Assembly: GCA_009768925.2 (NCBI GenBank)
Contig: VHIT02000041.1
Span: forward strand, 62,001 to 126,000
Reading direction: 5' to 3'
Source of the DNA: Cryptosporidium bovis
Lineage: Eukaryota; Apicomplexa; Conoidasida; Eucoccidiorida; Cryptosporidiidae
Length of the DNA stretch: 64,000 bases
Shown: positions 43,401-53,717 of the stretch, in pieces
Layout: every line of letters starts with the position of its first letter
Position numbering within the stretch: the first letter of the stretch is position 1
The notes under the pieces: generated by a model
Told to the model about the DNA's origin: nothing
What the model saw: the letters and a program-made list of their open reading frames with translations, nothing else
The model's database searches: none
Translations under genes and position numbers: made by a program

Positions 43401-43604
43401 GATGACGACAGCGATATAGACATCATGAGTGAAGTCAATATGGAAGATATTCCGGAACATGTTGATTTAGAAGCCAATAATGACTTAATTTATTTGAAAT
43501 CAAATAAACACAAAAAACAAAAAGTTGAAACAGAAAGTGAAAACGATCCGTTGAACACCATAACTTATGTAGATGCAGATGAAATGGAGGATTATTTGTC
43601 ATAG
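40455..43604 (+). CDS. Noc1/Mak21/CEBPZ ribosome biogenesis factor
   Basis: Noc1 works with Noc2 in nucleolar maturation and export of 60S precursors. The 1,049-residue frame has the CBF/Mak21 family pattern: LINALVHKFGDREDKVASHS (near residue 293), RFLRVTLNCINRSLPYAEAQ (near 445) in place of the usual LL.GVNRA.P.A, and YDPLKRDPNYSNGD followed by WELDMLRSFYHPLIAEIA (near 725-760), which equals the YDPxKRDPxYxxA...WEL...HFHP signature. The N-terminus is basic and the C-terminus strongly acidic (EEDDDFMEDD repeats), as in yeast Mak21. Asn/Lys insertions make up the rest. No intron is visible. Confidence 0.93.
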   Translation: MALESKKICNLDSLKSEGRRGFNNKRGNNKLVKAGDNELRVLIVNESIRNANELTKLIKNAWLKEYNECNWMEGSEKMNKFNKLVIKVRKDPMFEGNGSIYLNENIYNDIIKLGKEITNYARESIFKKLTSDKEIEWLRNTALDSKSTLKDKVESCSILIQSNPILYIKELDILKSMILNASNKTSYIKMMDVILNMMLSNKIIPKNRELSNIYSNKKLETLFSNNKIEDASINISMFELVQVYFENYLKEWYLVLTNILIKMLNDTQWTVKKKMISLVFHLCLNITEQRHLLINALVHKFGDREDKVASHSTYLLGEIIRKNENSDIIYIIIDILSDHLSKNLESFHNLLISSHKKKNRKNSKEDEKNDDGSSAVVYRQVYRLMLFISEIKLNRNYNFYSLPFMESKFPPPIRILNLCLSSLRVIVDSRTRDSDKIMTVKEPIYRFLRVTLNCINRSLPYAEAQIRLINNKSSNKLLENFETQYIPKLYFLCHNIDCGSIRIVILNVLYRISKILNVLSGRYYRLFYSQLLYRPIYNSKNKKLLVYLTWKIINDDEISHTTVISILKRAIQVSIHNYDIPMLLSFLIIVINIIINGDDINRKNIKKGASSCKKRKLTGRKKLSCYTNGEFSPLLNGDNNDEILGEDNKLNRSNLVIISNSLKDLITRNDSNIAGDFEDEHFVDISEEENDYHKIIYIGNDTKSDIDCKHDNVNNNNMKCKINMRYDPLKRDPNYSNGDNIHFWELDMLRSFYHPLIAEIAYKCLILCNEKMIHKEAKSTLSIEDRNNLLNSIKGFIRKFRLNYETSMGSDKNNVINKLFKLSSLPLFLQILNYNMVDLNLILLKCFDNNNAKENAQLIEKNSRINSFNKWNSSYVPEYLNFYKLYFEDGFVKSINKYNKLNSDMENGGNYDEDNFDIDYDETTGKMIKHNKYKGDNNSDVMIDSLIDDFSNIKQDEEDPTDDDYGDFMEEDDDFMEDDNFMDDDSDIDIMSEVNMEDIPEHVDLEANNDLIYLKSNKHKKQKVETESENDPLNTITYVDADEMEDYLS

Positions 43605-43713
43605 TGATGGAAAACACATAATTTCATTTTTAGTAATGTGTAATTCTTAAAAATAGCTAGCTTTGATTAATAACATTAATTACAGAGTACTATACAGTAT
43701 AAACACTTATTGA

Positions 43714-44739
43714 CTATAAGAATCCATTATTATCATTATTTATCTCGTTTTTCATGTTGCTTTGATTATGTGCGTTGTAATTTATGTTCAAATGGTTTTG
43801 ATTTAATGTTGAAGGTGATGACATTGCATTTTGGGTGTAATTCAGTGGTTGTTGGATTGCGATGTTATCATTTAAATCTACATTATTTACTTTTAAATGT
43901 GTATTTTTTTGAGGAATGTTGTATTGATTGCCATAAATATTTGTAACTTGATTGTTAAAATTAACAGTTGGTATTCTTACATCATCCGTAAATATTCGTT
44001 TCGTTTCCTGAATAATTTGATTGTCAGTTTTTATCTGATTAATTTTTCCTGAGTTATAAACTGAATGGTTGTAATATGGATGTGCAACGTTATTTATTTG
44101 ATTTACTGTTTGTACTGTTGAGTTACCAATAATGTGATTTTTATATAAAATACCATTATTACCTCTTTCTACTTTTTCAAATACACTACTACTTAATATT
44201 TTATCTCGACTGTTAAATACGTAACCTGGATTCAAATTATTGTTAATTATCATTTCGCCTGTCTTTACAGTTGCTGTTGTCAAATGGATATTTGTTTCTA
44301 ATTTTTCAATATTACTTCCACAAGGAACCGCTCCAATACTCAGATTATTCTCAGCTCCGGAGATATCGCTTCCTATTTTTACAGGTTGATCTTTATTAGA
44401 ATCATCATTTGATTTTATCCCATAAACTACATTGGAATTACTGCTAGTGTTATAAATGATATTTTCCGCACTTTCTCCCTTAGCTGCACCAATAGACTCA
44501 ACAGAAATGTTGAGTTTTAAAAATGTAAGCTTAACATGCTCCTCAAAGACCTTTTTAATTATTTCAAAATCCCTTTCTATTAATTTTAATCTAGTTATTC
44601 TTTCCTCTTGTGTTCTGTTCTTTAAATCCAATAATTTATCTTTTAAAATAGATAGTGGGCTCCTATTTCTTATATTGCAGGCCACATTTTTCTCATTCTT
44701 TTTCAAAACCGTCTCTTTTGCTACTGTCCTCATTACCAT
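43714..44739 (-). CDS. Unrecognised Asn-rich protein, about 341 aa
   Basis: The frame is open to a GTG at 44766, but the first ATG codons are 44739 and 44733; I use 44739. The first 90 residues are charged and helical (DKLLDLKNRTQEERITRLKL) and may form a short coiled coil. The rest is Asn, Ile, Ser and Tyr-rich low complexity without domains. I do not recognise it. It is convergent with the Noc1 gene, with 109 bp between stops. A TGGCGCCA palindrome sits 54 bp upstream of the chosen start. Confidence 0.65.
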   Translation of the reverse strand: MVMRTVAKETVLKKNEKNVACNIRNRSPLSILKDKLLDLKNRTQEERITRLKLIERDFEIIKKVFEEHVKLTFLKLNISVESIGAAKGESAENIIYNTSSNSNVVYGIKSNDDSNKDQPVKIGSDISGAENNLSIGAVPCGSNIEKLETNIHLTTATVKTGEMIINNNLNPGYVFNSRDKILSSSVFEKVERGNNGILYKNHIIGNSTVQTVNQINNVAHPYYNHSVYNSGKINQIKTDNQIIQETKRIFTDDVRIPTVNFNNQVTNIYGNQYNIPQKNTHLKVNNVDLNDNIAIQQPLNYTQNAMSSPSTLNQNHLNINYNAHNQSNMKNEINNDNNGFL

Positions 44740-45178
44740 CAATACTCGTCGAATTAAAATATACACAATTATTTTTATTCTAATTAAAAAAATGGCGCCA
44801 TACCATTTATGCTAATTTCTGGTACTCGAAAATTGTTTGCATAATTGCAAATAGAGGTAAAAAGTGTGAGATTAATATTAGTTAAGAATCAAAAGGACAA
44901 TAAGAGATACTGAGTATTAATATGAGTGTGTTTTAATTTTCTATGAAGGAGAATGAGCAAAAGGCATAATTCTCAATACAAAATAATTGTTATAAGAAAA
45001 TTAGTAATTTAAAACGAGATCTTAATTTTGGAATATATATATTAAACAACATAATAAATGCAACAGTAGGTTTATGTTGTCACTAGTTTTGTATTTGTTT
45101 GTAATCACTGCCATTTATGCTTCTAAAGAAATTCAAGTTCAGTTTTATATATAAGAACAAGTACATAAATAGGACAAA
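44740..45178. other. Divergent intergenic region
   Basis: 439 AT-rich bases between the Asn-rich protein gene (-) and the seven-TM gene (+), with one exact TGGCGCCA (44793-44800). No gene is seen. Confidence 0.5.
44793..44800. promoter_or_regulatory. E2F-like palindrome TGGCGCCA
   Basis: Exact palindrome close to the start of the minus-strand gene and about 380 bp upstream of the plus-strand gene; it could serve either. Confidence 0.45.
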
Positions 45179-47227
45179 ATGAGGATCAGAGGATTTTGCT
45201 ACAAATACAAGTTGTTTGAACTTCTATTCATGACTTTAAACTATTTTATCATAAATATCTCATGTTTAGTTGAAAAAATAGACTCCAAAACTTTAAGTGG
45301 CACAAATGCATACATTTGGCTTATTAAATCGCCAATTATACTGTCACAGAACATAAATGACCCAGTCAGATATTCATATGGATTGATGCCAGGTTCGAGG
45401 ATAAAAATAGAATTGGAATTTGAGTATTGGAATTACTTTAATAATAAGGATATATTTGTATCAAAAACCACGAGTGATATGGAAAAAAGAATACACAAAG
45501 AATTCAATAATTTAGAGAAAAGTGAACACAAAAAAGAAAAAATTAATGATAAATTGGACAAAAACAACATACTTTCCTCTGGAGTTCCACTACTTAGATT
45601 TGAAGACCTTCCGGTATCATGCATACTAGTGTTTAGAGTTGATGAGATAGCGAAATTGGTCGTAAATATCGAGTTAGTCAACTCAAATGAATTGCTATAT
45701 TTTGGTCTCAAGTTGAAAAAATTAAACTTTCAGAGTGCCCTTAGTAGATTTGTAAGGTATATCATACTTTATTGGAAAAGCATAATAAATAATCTTATGC
45801 CAAAAATAGTGACAAAATCAATAGAAAAAAGATGTTTTGAATCTTTAAACAACATAGTTGCTCCAAATTTAAATGTAGTTAGCAACAATGAAGCAAATGG
45901 CGTTAATAAAGGCAAAAAGTTAAGTTTTTATTCAAATAGAACAGATAATGCTTATACAAGTATTAACAAAGACCAAAAAAATGCATTTATTGAAAAAAAA
46001 GTGTATATCGAGCCATTAAGAAACAAAGCAAGTAATGGAGCTTCTGGAAAAACAATAAAAAACGTTTTTTTATTATTGCTAAACAGTGAACAACTAGCAG
46101 CACTAAATCATTCTCCAATACAGGATTTAACGCTAATGTCAATATCAAATAACCACTCTGCTCACTTTAATGTGAACAGCTACATAAGAAGTATGGTTAG
46201 AATACCGATTCAAGATAAAAAACTTAATTTTGAATATAAAGTTCCGTATTTAGATAGATATAGTTTATTAGTAGTTAACGGTGACAGAGTACCATTGACA
46301 ATAAAAGGGAAAATAACGATAAATAATCCAGAACCACTTAATCATTTATCATTTGAAAGGAGGATGGACAAATATATTATTAAATTTATGTTCACACTAT
46401 ATATTATAACTATAGTAGGATATATTTTTATGATTGTAAATGACCAAGATGGCAACTTAAAAATAACAAGTCTGCAATTGATGACACTATTATTGCTTAT
46501 ATTAAAACCGATATGTTTGTACCTTGACAAAAATAATCTAGAACTTTTTCTTCAATATGGCCAAATAAAATTCAGCAATTGGTTTATTCCCAGAGCAATT
46601 TCCAGAATTCATGAAACAATATTCATTATTTATTTGCTTTTAATATCACTTGGCTGGAAAGTATTAAGGGACAATTTATTGTCTGTTGAAACGAGGCTCA
46701 TATTTGGTTTGTTTGTTATTTTATTTTATATTGGACTTTTCGAGGTTTTATTTGGAATATTTCAAATAGCAAGGTATATATTCAACGCAGTTGTGTCACT
46801 TTGTATAGTAGTTGCCACAAATATAAATGCCACCTTAATTCAAAATACAATATCTGACAATTCAATATCACCAAGACTTGGAATATTATATAAAAAATGG
46901 CAATCCTACTCAATGTTTAAATGGATTTTTGCATTTTTTATTGTAAAGCCAACGTTTCTGTTTTTTTGGAGGGTATTTACCTTGCAACCTAACGGATATG
47001 ACGACTGGGTTTACAACTTCTTTGATCAAATAATTGACTTTGCCATTATTGTTTCTGTTGCTGTTATTTTTAGAACATTTAAAATACCAAAGCTTTTTAC
47101 TAAATTATACCCAAAATCACAGTTTGAAAGTAACAATGACAACAATCATGATGATAGTAACGTAAATAGTAACGCCAGCCATTACATAGACAATGTAGAT
47201 GTATCAATGTGGCCTGTCATTATTTAA
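45179..47227 (+). CDS. LUSTR/GPR107-TMEM87-type seven-transmembrane protein
   Basis: A 682-residue membrane protein. It starts with a hydrophobic signal (about residues 13-30), followed by a lumenal domain of some 360 residues. Seven hydrophobic segments then run from about residue 398 to 650. The fourth-to-fifth region ETIFIIYLLLISLGWKVLRD resembles the conserved LGWGxVK-type piece of the lung seven-transmembrane (GPR107/108, TMEM87, Ptm1) family, and the DD.VY.FF.Q..DF.I end is also similar. These proteins live in the Golgi and endosomes and are thought to help membrane trafficking. The short cytosolic tail is Asn/Asp-rich. Confidence is good for topology and moderate for family. Confidence 0.72.
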   Translation: MRIRGFCYKYKLFELLFMTLNYFIINISCLVEKIDSKTLSGTNAYIWLIKSPIILSQNINDPVRYSYGLMPGSRIKIELEFEYWNYFNNKDIFVSKTTSDMEKRIHKEFNNLEKSEHKKEKINDKLDKNNILSSGVPLLRFEDLPVSCILVFRVDEIAKLVVNIELVNSNELLYFGLKLKKLNFQSALSRFVRYIILYWKSIINNLMPKIVTKSIEKRCFESLNNIVAPNLNVVSNNEANGVNKGKKLSFYSNRTDNAYTSINKDQKNAFIEKKVYIEPLRNKASNGASGKTIKNVFLLLLNSEQLAALNHSPIQDLTLMSISNNHSAHFNVNSYIRSMVRIPIQDKKLNFEYKVPYLDRYSLLVVNGDRVPLTIKGKITINNPEPLNHLSFERRMDKYIIKFMFTLYIITIVGYIFMIVNDQDGNLKITSLQLMTLLLLILKPICLYLDKNNLELFLQYGQIKFSNWFIPRAISRIHETIFIIYLLLISLGWKVLRDNLLSVETRLIFGLFVILFYIGLFEVLFGIFQIARYIFNAVVSLCIVVATNINATLIQNTISDNSISPRLGILYKKWQSYSMFKWIFAFFIVKPTFLFFWRVFTLQPNGYDDWVYNFFDQIIDFAIIVSVAVIFRTFKIPKLFTKLYPKSQFESNNDNNHDDSNVNSNASHYIDNVDVSMWPVII

Positions 47228-48086
47228 CGCGAATGAAAAATTAGTGAGAGCATACTAAATTTTAGATATTTTCTATTTAACTTAGCGTATATGTTACACA
47301 ATATTAAAGTATATTTTATCAACGATAATGTTTTTGTGTACAAACAAATTTTAACTACAATTAAACAATGCCATTTAACGTATTAAATAGCAATATAACA
47401 ATAATATTAGCGACTATTGTTACTATATTTGACACTGATAAAGTAATAAAAAATTTTATTCAATCACATTAACGTATAAAACAATGGTGAAACTACTCTT
47501 TATTTTGAAATTATATATTTGCATGCGGGATTGGAACATCATAAAAACAGTGGTGCTACTAAAGAAACCCATCAAACATATAATGAATTAAAAAGATGGC
47601 ATATTCTGTGTTTCTATCTTCATGTGCTTAGTAATTGTTCCGCTTTTCAGCTCAAAAATAAAGTTAACTAAATTTACTTTTTCATTATTATCTCATTCGC
47701 CCCTCGGCAGGCAACAAATTAATTACACAATAAAATTAAGAAATGGCGCCAACAGCACACAAATATTAGTTTTACTTTTCTTAATAAGTTATAAAAAGAC
47801 TAACAGATAGGCACGTTAAAGGCACATATATACATATATATTGATAGGTATAATTGATACAAGAGTTATAGTAAGTTGTGTAGATAATTAAGGCTAAATT
47901 ACGTGTAATATATATGGGTTCTAAATGATTCATGTGTATCTATGTTATTCAATTATTGATAATAACGACCACATGAATTAATGTATTTCATGGCAACTTG
48001 ACTATTTTACCGTTTAAATTTCTTTACAAATTAATATATACTACATGCTTTAAAATACGAACAAGACTTTGATATGTGGTAAAAAA
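47228..48086. other. Intergenic region upstream of VPS13-like gene
   Basis: 859 AT-rich bases between two plus-strand genes. It contains ACTACTCTT (47492-47500), TTGCATGCGG (about 47519-47528, GCATGC core) and an exact TGGCGCCA (47744-47751). No convincing gene. Confidence 0.5.
47744..47751. promoter_or_regulatory. E2F-like palindrome TGGCGCCA
   Basis: Exact palindrome 336 bp upstream of the VPS13-like ATG. Confidence 0.45.
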
Positions 48087-51000
48087 ATGTCCCTAAGAGA
48101 ATTAGTAGTGGGTTCGACTCAGATGTTAGTGGAGAGTGTGCTAAGAAGAATAAATGAGAATCTACTTGATTACTTTATCAACTTGCCAGAAAGCATATGG
48201 TTAAGTGGTTTTTTGGATCAAGTGAATTTAAAAGATGTAATGTTTAACACAAAAGCACTTTCAAATGAATGGTATTCTTTGGACATTCCATTTAGATTAA
48301 AATATGGACATATAAGAAGGGCGAACATTCAGGTATTATTGGCACATTCGAAACTGGTAATGGAGGTTGACGGGGTAGTATTAATAATAGGGCCAAATAT
48401 ATCGAATAAATCGTATGAGGAAGTGATTAAAAATACAATGGATAATGTATCTGGGTTGTTGGAATTATTCAAAAGTATAATAACAATTAAGAACAATAAT
48501 GATTGTATGTGTGATGATATTAGGTCGAACAAAGAAGATGTACCTATGGATCCTATACCAAATATGAAATCATCAAATAAAGAAGGTTTGAATTCATTGT
48601 TGAGATGGCTATTTAGGTACGTTCCGGATTTGTCACTAAGTGTGAGAAATATATACATCAGATATGAAGATGATGTATTGGATATATCACATCCAATGTC
48701 AGCAGGAATACACATAGATTCCATAACAATAAATCCAGCTAGAAGTTGTTGGGACATAGAATGGCCAACTGAGAAGGATGATAATGTTAAATTTGTGCCT
48801 AAAGAAAATGAAGGTGAACTTAAAATACAAAAACATCCATTAGCAATAACTAATGTTAATTTTGATGCTAGAGGAATATTTGGTGTTAAAATAAAAGGTT
48901 TATCTATTTATTGGGATGATGAATCCGCTCCATTTATTCCAATATCATTACTGGAACAAACTGAATTGTCGAATGATAAATTTGGGGTTTTTTCTGCAAT
49001 AACAATAGATGATATGCAAAATTTGGTGGATTCTAATTTAAAATATCATACAGTTATTATTTCAAATATGAGCATGTCGGCTCAATTTGGATTTGTAAAT
49101 CCGTTATTAAATAACAAAATTGTTTGTGAAAAGGATAAGGCAATGAGTACTGGATTAGAAATTGGAAATACTTTATTACCGTCAAGCCCTATGTCAGCTT
49201 CATTTAGGAATAATTTAGAAAGTAAAAGTGTGAGTTTAGATTATCCAGATAATACTGCTGTAAACGATTTTTCAATAGGATCTAATATAGCGACTTTAAT
49301 AAATATAAATATTCACAGTGGATTTGAGATAAACGTATACCCTCAAATGGTACATGGAATAGTTAGATTGATTACATTATACAATCAATTTCAATTTTGG
49401 ACACAGATAAGGAGATTTAGACCAGTAGAAAGACCTGGAAGTGGTAACAATAGGGTTGAAATAAGAAGGATATGTAGAGAATGGTGGATATTTAGTTTAA
49501 AATATTATAAAAGTATGTTAAACAAGGATAATAAACATACCAGTAATTTGAAGGACGAGATAGACTATAGAATTGAAAGAAAAAGATATATAAAGATAAT
49601 AAAAAAATGGAAATGGCTTGAATATATGATTACTGGTACAAACACGTTCAATGATTCAGGTAGTTTAGGTACATTTAAAATATCATGGTTGAAAAGTAAC
49701 GGTGGCGTCTTAAATATAAAAACAAACAAAGCAGGTGTTTCTGATTCATCTATATTATTTGAGGATGTTAATATTAATGGGCATTTGAATTTAAATAGTA
49801 ACAATAACAATCACACTATGGGCATTGCTTCTGCTGGAAATAATTTGATTCAAATAGACTCTGAGATGTCACATTTGATTGGTAGTAAAAAGCTAAATTT
49901 GAGTAGATATTGGGACTATAGTGTAGATTTTTTACAAAAAGCATCAAAAAGAAGTGATGATGTCAAGTTTATTCTTGGGGTATTGCAACACCACACATAT
50001 TGGACTGTCACTCAATGGCATGTATTAGCGGAAAGAGAATACAACTTAGAATTTGAATTACTTCAGAATAATTTCAAATATGCAAAAAAAAAGAATACGC
50101 CAAGGTCAAATGACTATTTAACACTATTAGCACATGGTTTGCACTGCCAATCTGAGTCTAATATGTGGGATTTAATAAATAAATTAAGAATATCCTACGA
50201 AAACATAAAGAATAGTGTTATTAGCAGTTTAAAAATGAGAAATAAAGAAATAATTCCAATAAACACTAATGTTTTTAATCAAAAATTGAACTGTAAAGTT
50301 AATGGTGAAATTAATATTAATACTAAATTAACAAGTGAAAAAATAGAACTCAATCATCCATATATAATTTTTTCGAAAAATGATATTTTTGAATCTGATT
50401 ACGATGCATTAACCGATTTTTTTGGTTCATGTATGAATGAGAATAAAAGAAAGATGAATAAAAGAGATTGGCACTCTATAAGATTAAGATTGCATTTATG
50501 GGGCAAATTTTATGACGAGTATCTAGAGGCATTTCCATTGTCAATAACTGAGACTATAGAAATAAAAAAATTAATGTTTTTGAGTTATTATTTAGATTTT
50601 CAACAAATGGATAAATTATTTAGCGTTTCATTATTAAGTGATACTCTAAATTTATCAAATTTGATTTCGGATATAGAAAGCAATAATATTGGGATTGTGA
50701 ATCAAATAGATAATTTGGATATTTTGCTTGGAAATAACAATGGTAATTTAGTAACGGTGGCAAGACCTAAGAGCCAACAGAATCATTTACAGGAGGAGAA
50801 CATCACTTACACTAATTTTGATGCCAACGGTGATACTGTTAATAATGATAATATTGATAATACTACAAACACCAAAAATAATACTGATGAAACGAGCAGT
50901 TCTGAGAACTTTAATGATGAAGAAAAGAAAGAAGACAGTGGTAATTTTGGCAATAATTTAAATTTTAAATATGAGAAAAGTTTACCAAATATTTATAATG

Positions 51001-53432
51001 AAAACAAAAACATACCAGAATGGTTAACTGATATAGCAGGACCTGGAATTAGTTTACCAAAATTACTCTCAAATCGAATAATTAGAATGTGCATACCAAG
51101 GTGTGAAGTAAATATATGTCATCTAGTTAAAAATCACAAGGACAGTGATAACAAAAAAAGTGTTAGAGTATGCAGTAATTTAGTAAATAAAAACAATGAA
51201 TGTACATCTACAATATCGTATATACCGAGAAAATTGTTTGGTGTTGTAATTTCAAATTTCGGATTTAATATGAATACATGTACTAGTTTAAGAATAAGTT
51301 GTTGTTTAAAAAAACTAGAAATTGTGATGTGGAACTATAATGATAGCAATTTAATTGGTGAGTTTATTTCAAGTATAAAATTAGATAAAACAGTTAACAA
51401 AAAGATGATAAGGGATGACCAAATAGTTATTTTTTCAATTTGTGATCCGAGGATAGAAGATAAAGATAACAATAATAATAATGGTAATAATAATAACAAT
51501 GGTGAAACAGTATCGAATACACCAGTTAGAGGAAATAAAAACTTTAGTAATGGCAATTACGACACCAATTTTATGGATAGTATGGATGCAATGAGTGAGA
51601 GCTCACCAACAACAATTCACCATGTAAGTGACACTAATTTAGGTGAAAATTCAATAAGTACAGAGAAAGCTGTCAGATTTGAAGCTAATAGTATTATTAG
51701 TTCAGTAAATGCTCATAATAGTAACAATATTAGTAAGTATTTGAAAAAATGGAACTACCTTAGTTTGGTGTTACTTCCTCCAAATAACTCTAATAGAAAA
51801 GAAAAATATAAGTCAAAAAATACTAACGACGGAAACAAAATGTCAAAAACAAGTGAAACATATTCAAATTTCGTATTTAGGATACCGTTTTATTTAAAAT
51901 TAGACTTTAATCTAACATCTTTAATGATAATATTAAATGAACAATTATTAGACAACATAAGGGGGGAGATCATGAAATTATTGCAGGTTTATTTATTAAC
52001 AACATGGAGCCAATATAAGGGTTTTGGATCATTTCCTATATCAGATAAAGTACGTTGTATTATAAGCGATAATATTTACTTGAACGCAAATACAAGTAAT
52101 AAGGAAAAAAATAATTTTGAATTATTGCTTTGTCACCCATTTAATTTGTCTTTAAATAAATTGAATGTAATAGATAAGTTTAATAAGTCTGAATGGAATA
52201 AAATCAATTCTTTATTAAATAAAATACATGTTCGAATATCAATTAGACTACCTTCAATTGAAATTTATATGTTAAATGAATCCATTGATTATTTTCATAG
52301 TAATAACATTGGGAATGAATATGAGAACGAGACAGGGATAAATAGAAAAGCACTTTCATTTGATTTATCTACATCATCGAAGTTTTTGATTGAATCGCAA
52401 ACTATACTAATTGGAACTTTATTAGACAAGTCAAGAGGAAATATAAATAGAATTTATTTTAGAGGTTTTCAAATGAAATTTGATACACAACAAAATATAA
52501 CCAGTATTATAAAAATTTATTTACGTTTTAAGAACTTAATATTTGACAGATATAACAACTTAATAGGTATTATGAATTTGTTCAAGGATGATAGGTTCGA
52601 CTATATCTCAAAACATTCATTGGCATGTTTTACTAATGAAATATTAAGACTACAATGTGATAAGTTACCTGATACAAATAATATACTTTTGAAAGAATTT
52701 TCGCTATCTATAAACAATAATTATGATAATGAAACTATCATTGATGATTTTAATTTAAACATTGCAAGTAGCAACAGTATTGAAATTAATAAACAAGATA
52801 GTGTTAATGATAATAATAAATATGATAATACTAATTTAAATATAGATGCCGTAGATAATGGTATTACTAACGAAGTTGAAATAAGACAAGAGGTAGAAAT
52901 TGAAACAAGTACTTATAAATCATGTATTGGAGGCAATGAATTGTCAGCATTTAAAAAATCAGATAATGTTAATGAAGTTTGCAATAGAAAATTACCAGAA
53001 GATAGTATTTTATCAAAAAATGTCAGTGGCGAGTGCAATGCTCCTAGTAGTACAAATAAAAAAACAATATGTGTAGCAAACAATACCGACATTTATGCCA
53101 ATGTTGTCGCGAATTCAGGCAACCACGTCCCAGATAGTTATCTGCGAGATTGTAAATTAAATGAAAATACAGACGGTGTTTCTTATAAATACGCTAATAC
53201 GGTTAGAAAAACAAGCAAATTAATATCTTTTAATGGAACAGACTACAATAAAAATGTTCTGGCTGGAAAGAATTTCAACGGTATTAACAATAATGTTATG
53301 AGTAATATAAATACTAGTGACAATCAACTTAAATTTAAAGTTAATGGTGATACTACTTTAGGAAGGCAGAACGGTAGTAACAAGAAAAAACCAACAATTT
53401 CACTAAGAACTGGTTTAAATTTTAATAATTAG
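48087..53432 (+). CDS. VPS13/chorein-N domain protein, 1,781 aa
   Basis: The frame is open from a TTG at 48069; the first ATG is 48087 (MSLRELVVGSTQMLVESVLR). Residues of about 14-115 match the chorein N-terminal domain: LVESVLRRINENLLDYFINL, IWLSGFLDQVNLKDVMFNTK, LDIPFRLKYGHIRRANIQV. This domain begins the bridge-like lipid transfer proteins, which move lipids in bulk between membranes at contact sites. The next 1,000 or so residues contain beta-rich segments typical of the groove (for example LSLSVRNIYIRYEDDVLDIS near 190) broken by Asn-rich insertions. Full VPS13 is usually 3,000 residues or more, with a VAB domain and C-terminal PH/ATG2-C. These are not seen, and the C-terminus is low complexity. 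It may be a short family member, or a further gene part may lie elsewhere. Confidence 0.82.
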   Translation: MSLRELVVGSTQMLVESVLRRINENLLDYFINLPESIWLSGFLDQVNLKDVMFNTKALSNEWYSLDIPFRLKYGHIRRANIQVLLAHSKLVMEVDGVVLIIGPNISNKSYEEVIKNTMDNVSGLLELFKSIITIKNNNDCMCDDIRSNKEDVPMDPIPNMKSSNKEGLNSLLRWLFRYVPDLSLSVRNIYIRYEDDVLDISHPMSAGIHIDSITINPARSCWDIEWPTEKDDNVKFVPKENEGELKIQKHPLAITNVNFDARGIFGVKIKGLSIYWDDESAPFIPISLLEQTELSNDKFGVFSAITIDDMQNLVDSNLKYHTVIISNMSMSAQFGFVNPLLNNKIVCEKDKAMSTGLEIGNTLLPSSPMSASFRNNLESKSVSLDYPDNTAVNDFSIGSNIATLININIHSGFEINVYPQMVHGIVRLITLYNQFQFWTQIRRFRPVERPGSGNNRVEIRRICREWWIFSLKYYKSMLNKDNKHTSNLKDEIDYRIERKRYIKIIKKWKWLEYMITGTNTFNDSGSLGTFKISWLKSNGGVLNIKTNKAGVSDSSILFEDVNINGHLNLNSNNNNHTMGIASAGNNLIQIDSEMSHLIGSKKLNLSRYWDYSVDFLQKASKRSDDVKFILGVLQHHTYWTVTQWHVLAEREYNLEFELLQNNFKYAKKKNTPRSNDYLTLLAHGLHCQSESNMWDLINKLRISYENIKNSVISSLKMRNKEIIPINTNVFNQKLNCKVNGEININTKLTSEKIELNHPYIIFSKNDIFESDYDALTDFFGSCMNENKRKMNKRDWHSIRLRLHLWGKFYDEYLEAFPLSITETIEIKKLMFLSYYLDFQQMDKLFSVSLLSDTLNLSNLISDIESNNIGIVNQIDNLDILLGNNNGNLVTVARPKSQQNHLQEENITYTNFDANGDTVNNDNIDNTTNTKNNTDETSSSENFNDEEKKEDSGNFGNNLNFKYEKSLPNIYNENKNIPEWLTDIAGPGISLPKLLSNRIIRMCIPRCEVNICHLVKNHKDSDNKKSVRVCSNLVNKNNECTSTISYIPRKLFGVVISNFGFNMNTCTSLRISCCLKKLEIVMWNYNDSNLIGEFISSIKLDKTVNKKMIRDDQIVIFSICDPRIEDKDNNNNNGNNNNNGETVSNTPVRGNKNFSNGNYDTNFMDSMDAMSESSPTTIHHVSDTNLGENSISTEKAVRFEANSIISSVNAHNSNNISKYLKKWNYLSLVLLPPNNSNRKEKYKSKNTNDGNKMSKTSETYSNFVFRIPFYLKLDFNLTSLMIILNEQLLDNIRGEIMKLLQVYLLTTWSQYKGFGSFPISDKVRCIISDNIYLNANTSNKEKNNFELLLCHPFNLSLNKLNVIDKFNKSEWNKINSLLNKIHVRISIRLPSIEIYMLNESIDYFHSNNIGNEYENETGINRKALSFDLSTSSKFLIESQTILIGTLLDKSRGNINRIYFRGFQMKFDTQQNITSIIKIYLRFKNLIFDRYNNLIGIMNLFKDDRFDYISKHSLACFTNEILRLQCDKLPDTNNILLKEFSLSINNNYDNETIIDDFNLNIASSNSIEINKQDSVNDNNKYDNTNLNIDAVDNGITNEVEIRQEVEIETSTYKSCIGGNELSAFKKSDNVNEVCNRKLPEDSILSKNVSGECNAPSSTNKKTICVANNTDIYANVVANSGNHVPDSYLRDCKLNENTDGVSYKYANTVRKTSKLISFNGTDYNKNVLAGKNFNGINNNVMSNINTSDNQLKFKVNGDTTLGRQNGSNKKKPTISLRTGLNFNN

Positions 53433-53563
53433 TTATAATAGTGAGCTTTTTGAACAATAATAATCTATTATAAGCACAGTTGTTTTGTTTCCTGTGTACT
53501 TTTTTATGTCATATTTTTTTGAACTATATCTGTGACTACTCTTCTTGTGTCTTAAATATTGTA

Positions 53564-53576
53564 TGCATGCGTGCAT
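53564..53576. promoter_or_regulatory. ApiAP2-type motif TGCATGCGTGCAT
   Basis: A GCATGC core with an adjacent GTGCAT lies about 145 bp upstream of the light-chain-like ATG. The same 285-bp spacer has ACTACTCTT (53535-53543) and TTCCCGCC (53591-53598), so three recurring motif types occur within 65 bp. Confidence 0.45.
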
Positions 53577-53717
53577 TTTGGTATTACCTGTTCCCGCCTT
53601 TTGTAAAAATGCATGTGGTTGAAATAAATATTTGGAAATTAGGCTATTATTACTTTTCAAACCGCAGATAAATAAGATTAAAGTTAAATTTATAAATGTG
53701 AATAGGTTTATCATAGA

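Noticed and set aside
47622-47810. A 62-residue frame upstream of the VPS13-like gene
   Set aside because: It spans the TGGCGCCA element, has no motif and is shorter than expected for a gene here.
48105-48125. GGTTCGACTC resembling a tRNA T-arm
   Set aside because: It lies inside the VPS13-like coding sequence and has no matching D-arm, anticodon arm or acceptor stem.
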